A stretch of 10,212 nucleotides of DNA from Phycisphaerales bacterium UBA4658 (GTDB lineage Bacteria; Planctomycetota; Phycisphaerae; Phycisphaerales; UBA1924), in the NCBI GenBank assembly GCA_002405485.1, contig DHLW01000130.1:1070-11281 (forward strand). The letters are read 5' to 3'. How positions within the stretch are numbered: the first letter of the stretch is position 1; each line of letters opens with the position of its first letter. The notes under the pieces are model-generated. The model was not told where the DNA came from. It ran no database searches and saw only the letters and a list, made by a program, of their open reading frames with translations. Below are positions 7,294 through 10,212 of this stretch, in pieces. The position numbers and the translations under genes were made by a program.

Positions 7294-8481
7294 TCAGGCG
7301 GCCCGGCGCACGGACTTGCAGGTCTGGATGAACGTGTTGAGCGGCACGATGGACTCATCGATGCTCATGGTCGAATCCAGGGCGGTGATCAGCGAAGAGG
7401 CGAGCTTGGCGATGGGCTCAAAGCCCAGGGACGGGGCCGGTCCGGCGACGCGGAGGCAGCGCTTGCGGATTCCCGCGATGTCCTTGGCCTTGGCGCACTC
7501 CTCGATCTCCCCGCCGATGACGCGGAGATCGTTGACGAAGTCGTTGGCGAGGGCTCGCATCGGAGAGTTCGGCGGGAGGGATGTGTACAAGACGGTGGCG
7601 GAGTCGGCACGGCTCCCGGAGACGAGCAGGAACTCCGCCAGGGCGCGCATGAGCGTGTCCTTGTCCAGGGGCTTGGCGAGGAAGCCGTCGGCGTTGGCCT
7701 TGCGGATGGCGTCACGGGCCTCGGGCGAACGGTCGGCGGACATGATGATGATCGGGCAGCGCACGCCCGACTGTCGCGCGGACTTGAGGAAGTCCAGCCC
7801 GTTGCCCTGATCGAACTGATAGTCGCAGACGATGATGTCCACGCCCTTGCGCGCCTGCGACAGACCCTCCTCGATCGTCTGTGCCGTCAGGAAGTCCATC
7901 CCGGTCTCGGTGAGCATGGACTGCACGCAGGCGGTCTCGATGCGATACTCGGCGATGATCAGGACGACGCCCTTGAGCTTGCTCGGATCGACGTTCTCGC
8001 AGGAGAACGACTGGCTCAGCGTGTCAAGCTGAACGAAGTCGCGGAGGTTGATCGGCTTGTCGAACTTGATGCCGATGTCGTGGATGTGCCGAGTCACGTG
8101 TCGGCATCGGACGACGGTCCCGCGGATCTTCTGCGGGCCGGTCTGCCGATGATCCAGGAAGATGACGATCGTCGTGCCGACGTGCAGATAGGCCGAGTGC
8201 AGGAAGCCCATCCCGGAGCGGGAGAGGTTTCGAGCCGCGACGCAGATCGAGGTCTGGCCGCCACCGGGCTGAACGATGTCGATCGCGACAGGAGTCTCGT
8301 GGAAGGCGATGCGCGACGACTCGCGGCGTTGAGCGCCCTTGCCCGACTGCTCCCGGTCCATGCTCTCATGCAGAAGGTCGAGTTCGGCACGCGTGAGACC
8401 GATCGAGTTCTGACGTCCGCCCACATGTGGCTTCACGTGCTTGTTCGGATCGGAGTTGGACTTGGATCGGTTCATCGCCAT
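7294..8481 (-). CDS. PilZ - response-regulator receiver - Hpt-like signalling protein
   Basis: This 395-residue cytoplasmic protein has three regions. PilZ (about 51-152) has R53-x-x-x-R57 (RESSR) and N85-L-S-R-S-G90, the complete (R-x3-R, D/N-x-S-x-x-G) signature for cyclic di-GMP binding. A receiver domain (about 170-288) has phospho-acceptor D220 (IIVCDYQ), S248 (IIIMSAD) and K270 (FLAKPLD); only one acidic residue, E178 in LIIAEYR, stands where two usually bind magnesium. Residues about 306-372 resemble a histidine phosphotransfer bundle (RVAGPAPSLGFEPIAKLAS, 345-362), but the position expected to hold the active histidine is L343. No DNA-binding or enzymatic output domain is present. It probably combines c-di-GMP and phosphorelay input for protein-protein output, perhaps motility or attachment; this is inference. 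The start at ATG 8481 could equally be the ATG two codons on. Confidence 0.87.
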   Translation of the reverse strand: MAMNRSKSNSDPNKHVKPHVGGRQNSIGLTRAELDLLHESMDREQSGKGAQRRESSRIAFHETPVAIDIVQPGGGQTSICVAARNLSRSGMGFLHSAYLHVGTTIVIFLDHRQTGPQKIRGTVVRCRHVTRHIHDIGIKFDKPINLRDFVQLDTLSQSFSCENVDPSKLKGVVLIIAEYRIETACVQSMLTETGMDFLTAQTIEEGLSQARKGVDIIVCDYQFDQGNGLDFLKSARQSGVRCPIIIMSADRSPEARDAIRKANADGFLAKPLDKDTLMRALAEFLLVSGSRADSATVLYTSLPPNSPMRALANDFVNDLRVIGGEIEECAKAKDIAGIRKRCLRVAGPAPSLGFEPIAKLASSLITALDSTMSIDESIVPLNTFIQTCKSVRRAA

Positions 8482-9033
8482 GCGTATGGAGACGATCGAC
8501 TCGGAACATCCCGAGGTTTACCAGACATCGAGAACGACGCGGTGCAGCCGTCTGATAACGGCTGAAGACGCGGGGAAGCCCCGATGACTGGGAGGCTGTT
8601 CCCCGCGATCGGGCCCCGCGTGCATGGTCATGACGACGGTCGACTCGCGAGCGAAATCGTGCACGTCGCCCGAGCTCCTGCGGAGTGAGGAAGGAAGCGC
8701 GTGCGAGTGGGTGCGGCGTGCTCCTTGACGACTGACGTCGAACCCGATCCGGATGCGATCGCGTTCATCGAGGACGATCTGCGGCCCCGCCAACCTGAAG
8801 ACCGGTGTGATGAACCGTTCGACAGGAGCGGCGGTCCGCCCGTGCAGCGTGGTGTGCCGAGGGCGGCGAAGCGATGGTCTTCACGTGCGCGGCGCGCGGG
8901 AACACCGATCATGATGGGGCATTGAGCGGGCGTGATCCGCATGACAGGAAGCGCACCCTTGCCGCGGGGCTCGGGCGTGTCTCGGGCATGACCCGGGGAA
9001 ACCGTCGTCGGCCGGATCGCGAACGAGTCGGTC
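8482..9033. other. 552-base gap between gyrB and the PilZ-receiver gene; no convincing gene
   Basis: Two open frames exist. On the plus strand, 8701-8925 (74 residues from GTG) has a good AGGAAGG ribosome site but only about 68% G/C at third positions (counted by hand), lower than its first positions, unlike real genes here that appear near 85-90%. On the minus strand, 8518-8793 (91 residues from a TTG without a ribosome site) has somewhat better codon bias and ends in TAA. Neither protein is recognisable. The stretch could be gyrB trailer plus leader of the signalling gene, or a decayed gene. No clear gyrB terminator was found. Confidence 0.5.
8545..8607 (-). repeat. Two tandem hairpins in the leader of the PilZ-receiver gene
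   Basis: A perfect 9-bp inverted repeat, CGCGGGGAA/TTCCCCGCG (8569-8577 with 8599-8607), can be extended inward by AGCC/GGCT (8577-8580 with 8594-8597) with a small rearrangement. Four bases away is a second perfect 7-bp repeat, CAGCCGT/ACGGCTG (8545-8551 with 8558-8564), with a six-base loop. In minus-strand transcripts both would lie about 65-125 bases before the start codon. Neither is followed by a T-run, so they are not classical intrinsic terminators. A leader structure or protein site is possible. Confidence 0.5.
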
Positions 9034-10212
9034 TCAGACATCGAGGTTCTTGACTTCGAGCGCGTGCTCCTCGATGTACTTGCGTCGGCTGTCGACCTCT
9101 TCGCCCATGAGAATGGAGAACAACGTGTCGGCCTCGGCGGCGCCGTCCCAACTGACTCGGAGCAAGGTCCTTCTGGCGGGATCCATGGTGGTCTCCCAGA
9201 GCTGCTCGGCGTCCATCTCGCCCAGTCCCTTGAAGCGCTTGATCTCCAGCCCGCGTCGACCAACTTCCAGGAGCGCATCGAGCACGCCGGGAATGCTCGC
9301 GACCTCCACGACGCGCTGATGAGCGGCGATGCGCACCGCGGTGGCTCGCTCTTCATCTCCGTCGCCGGCACCTTCGACTGCGGGTGCGTCATCGCTGGAT
9401 TTGTGAGCGTCGGCTCGGAGCTCCCAGGCGTAGCGGGTCGCGAGCTTCTCGCCCGAGACCGATTCCTCCTGCACCAGCGCGTAGTCGTTGATCGACAGGC
9501 CGTGCCGAGACAGCAGATCAAAGACACGCTCGAGTTCGCGATTCTCATGCAGCTCGCGGATCTGCACGGTGGCGCGCCCGGATCCCGAGCCGGCACCTGC
9601 GCCTGCGGCGGTCCCGGCTGGGGCCCCGGCGCCGGCGTTGGACGTGGTGTCGGGGGCGTCCTCGCCGTCCATCTCCTGGACGTGCAGACCGTGGCTCTGG
9701 GCGATCTCGCGGGCCTGCGACTCGGACCAGGCAAAGGCCTCGCCCCCGGTCCAGACGAGTCGATGCGTGGGCAGCTTCCGGTGGCCCGCGGGGTCTCCGG
9801 AGCGGGCGGCGAGCAGATCGGGGAACTTCACGCCTCGTCGCTCGGCAACCTCGACCAGTTCGCGCAGGCGTCGGAGCACGCGGATGGCGCGAACGAGCTC
9901 ATCGCCCTCGATGCGACGCTCGATGATGGGCTGGCGACGCTCATCCAGCGCGACGGCCCCCTCGGCGGAATCAACCTTGCGGACGACCAGTGCGGCACGC
10001 TGCAAACCGACCTCGGTCAGCGTGTCGGCGAGCTTGGCGTTGGTCGTCACATACTCGATCTTCTTGTTCTTTCCGGAACCCCAGGCAAGCTGATAGAGCG
10101 GGGCCTGGGCGATGAACACCTTGCCTCGGCGGATGAGCTCGGGCATCTGCCGGAAGAAGAACGTGAGCAGCAAGGTGCGGATGTGCGAACCGTCGACGTC
10201 GGCGTCGGTCAT
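9034..10212 (-). CDS. gyrB: DNA gyrase subunit B, C-terminal part (5' end beyond the window)
   Basis: This is the C-terminal 392 residues of the ATPase subunit of DNA gyrase, which with GyrA introduces negative supercoils. The window begins inside the Toprim domain at TDADVDGSH, whose Asp residues bind magnesium; the Met there is internal, not a start. It continues with FFRQMPELI and IAQAPLYQ (34-41 of the visible part). It closes with [22 protein letters not shown] (324-345) and a VKNLDV end typical of GyrB. Roughly 280 residues separate the Toprim PLYQ from RFKGLGEM. That indicates the large insert seen in E. coli-type GyrB, here with two low-complexity linkers: Gly/Ala-rich 191-213 and acidic 272-290. 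ParE is less likely given the insert and the C-terminus. It is the upstream gene of the minus-strand block, but a 552-base gap separates it from the next gene. Confidence 0.95.
   Translation of the reverse strand: MTDADVDGSHIRTLLLTFFFRQMPELIRRGKVFIAQAPLYQLAWGSGKNKKIEYVTTNAKLADTLTEVGLQRAALVVRKVDSAEGAVALDERRQPIIERRIEGDELVRAIRVLRRLRELVEVAERRGVKFPDLLAARSGDPAGHRKLPTHRLVWTGGEAFAWSESQAREIAQSHGLHVQEMDGEDAPDTTSNAGAGAPAGTAAGAGAGSGSGRATVQIRELHENRELERVFDLLSRHGLSINDYALVQEESVSGEKLATRYAWELRADAHKSSDDAPAVEGAGDGDEERATAVRIAAHQRVVEVASIPGVLDALLEVGRRGLEIKRFKGLGEMDAEQLWETTMDPARRTLLRVSWDGAAEADTLFSILMGEEVDSRRKYIEEHALEVKNLDV

Noticed and set aside
8482..8640. Cyclic di-GMP riboswitch upstream of the PilZ gene
   Set aside because: The hairpins do not match the conserved GEMM core (no GGGCAAACC-like or CGCAAAGCC-like blocks).
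8628..9734. 368-codon minus-strand frame overlapping gyrB and the following gap
   Set aside because: Over gyrB it is an alternative frame of a certain gene, and the product is Ser/Arg/Pro-rich without domains.

Overview
The window looks like chromosomal DNA from a GC-rich bacterium, most likely a planctomycete and perhaps of the Phycisphaerae. Three things point there. The first is the character of the 16S rRNA 3' part, which I judged from memory without an alignment. The second is that the 16S gene is followed by its own terminator and then protein genes, with no tRNA, 23S or 5S; such unlinked rRNA genes are known from planctomycetes. The third is weak or absent Shine-Dalgarno sequences at most starts. 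The phylum is a moderate-confidence inference and the class a tentative one.

Layout, left to right. Bases 1-617 are the 3' part of a 16S rRNA gene, followed by a hairpin-rich trailer and a strong intrinsic terminator (795-829). A membrane acyltransferase-3 gene (1035-2195, +) converges on a phoU gene (2223-2954, -). Divergent from phoU is a plus-strand run of three closely spaced genes: a SAM-dependent methyltransferase (3156-4181), a 112-residue protein of unknown function (4233-4571) and, overlapping it by 14 bases, a class V aminotransferase of the isopenicillin-N-epimerase type (4558-5862). This run converges on a long minus-strand block. Read in its transcription direction, the block holds the C-terminal half of DNA gyrase subunit B (10212-9034, cut by the window edge), a 552-base stretch without a convincing gene, a PilZ-receiver-Hpt-like signalling protein (8481-7294), queE (7255-6425) and queD (6339-5878).

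Functional links. queE and queD encode consecutive steps of 7-deazaguanine (queuosine/preQ0) synthesis and plausibly share a transcript; queC and the GTP cyclohydrolase are not in the window. The signalling gene ends only 38 bases before queE and may be co-transcribed with it, but no biochemical link is apparent. The acyltransferase and the methyltransferase could both modify surface or extracellular glycans; this is inference. phoU stands without pst or pho genes nearby.

Most of the window is ordinary housekeeping and accessory content. The points most worth a second look are the PilZ-receiver protein, whose Hpt-like tail lacks the phospho-accepting histidine, the unlinked 16S with its structured trailer, the unexplained 552-base gap with two tandem hairpins, and the small unknown gene coupled to the aminotransferase. 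I found no clear evidence of an undescribed multi-gene system, CRISPR array, insertion sequence or prophage.
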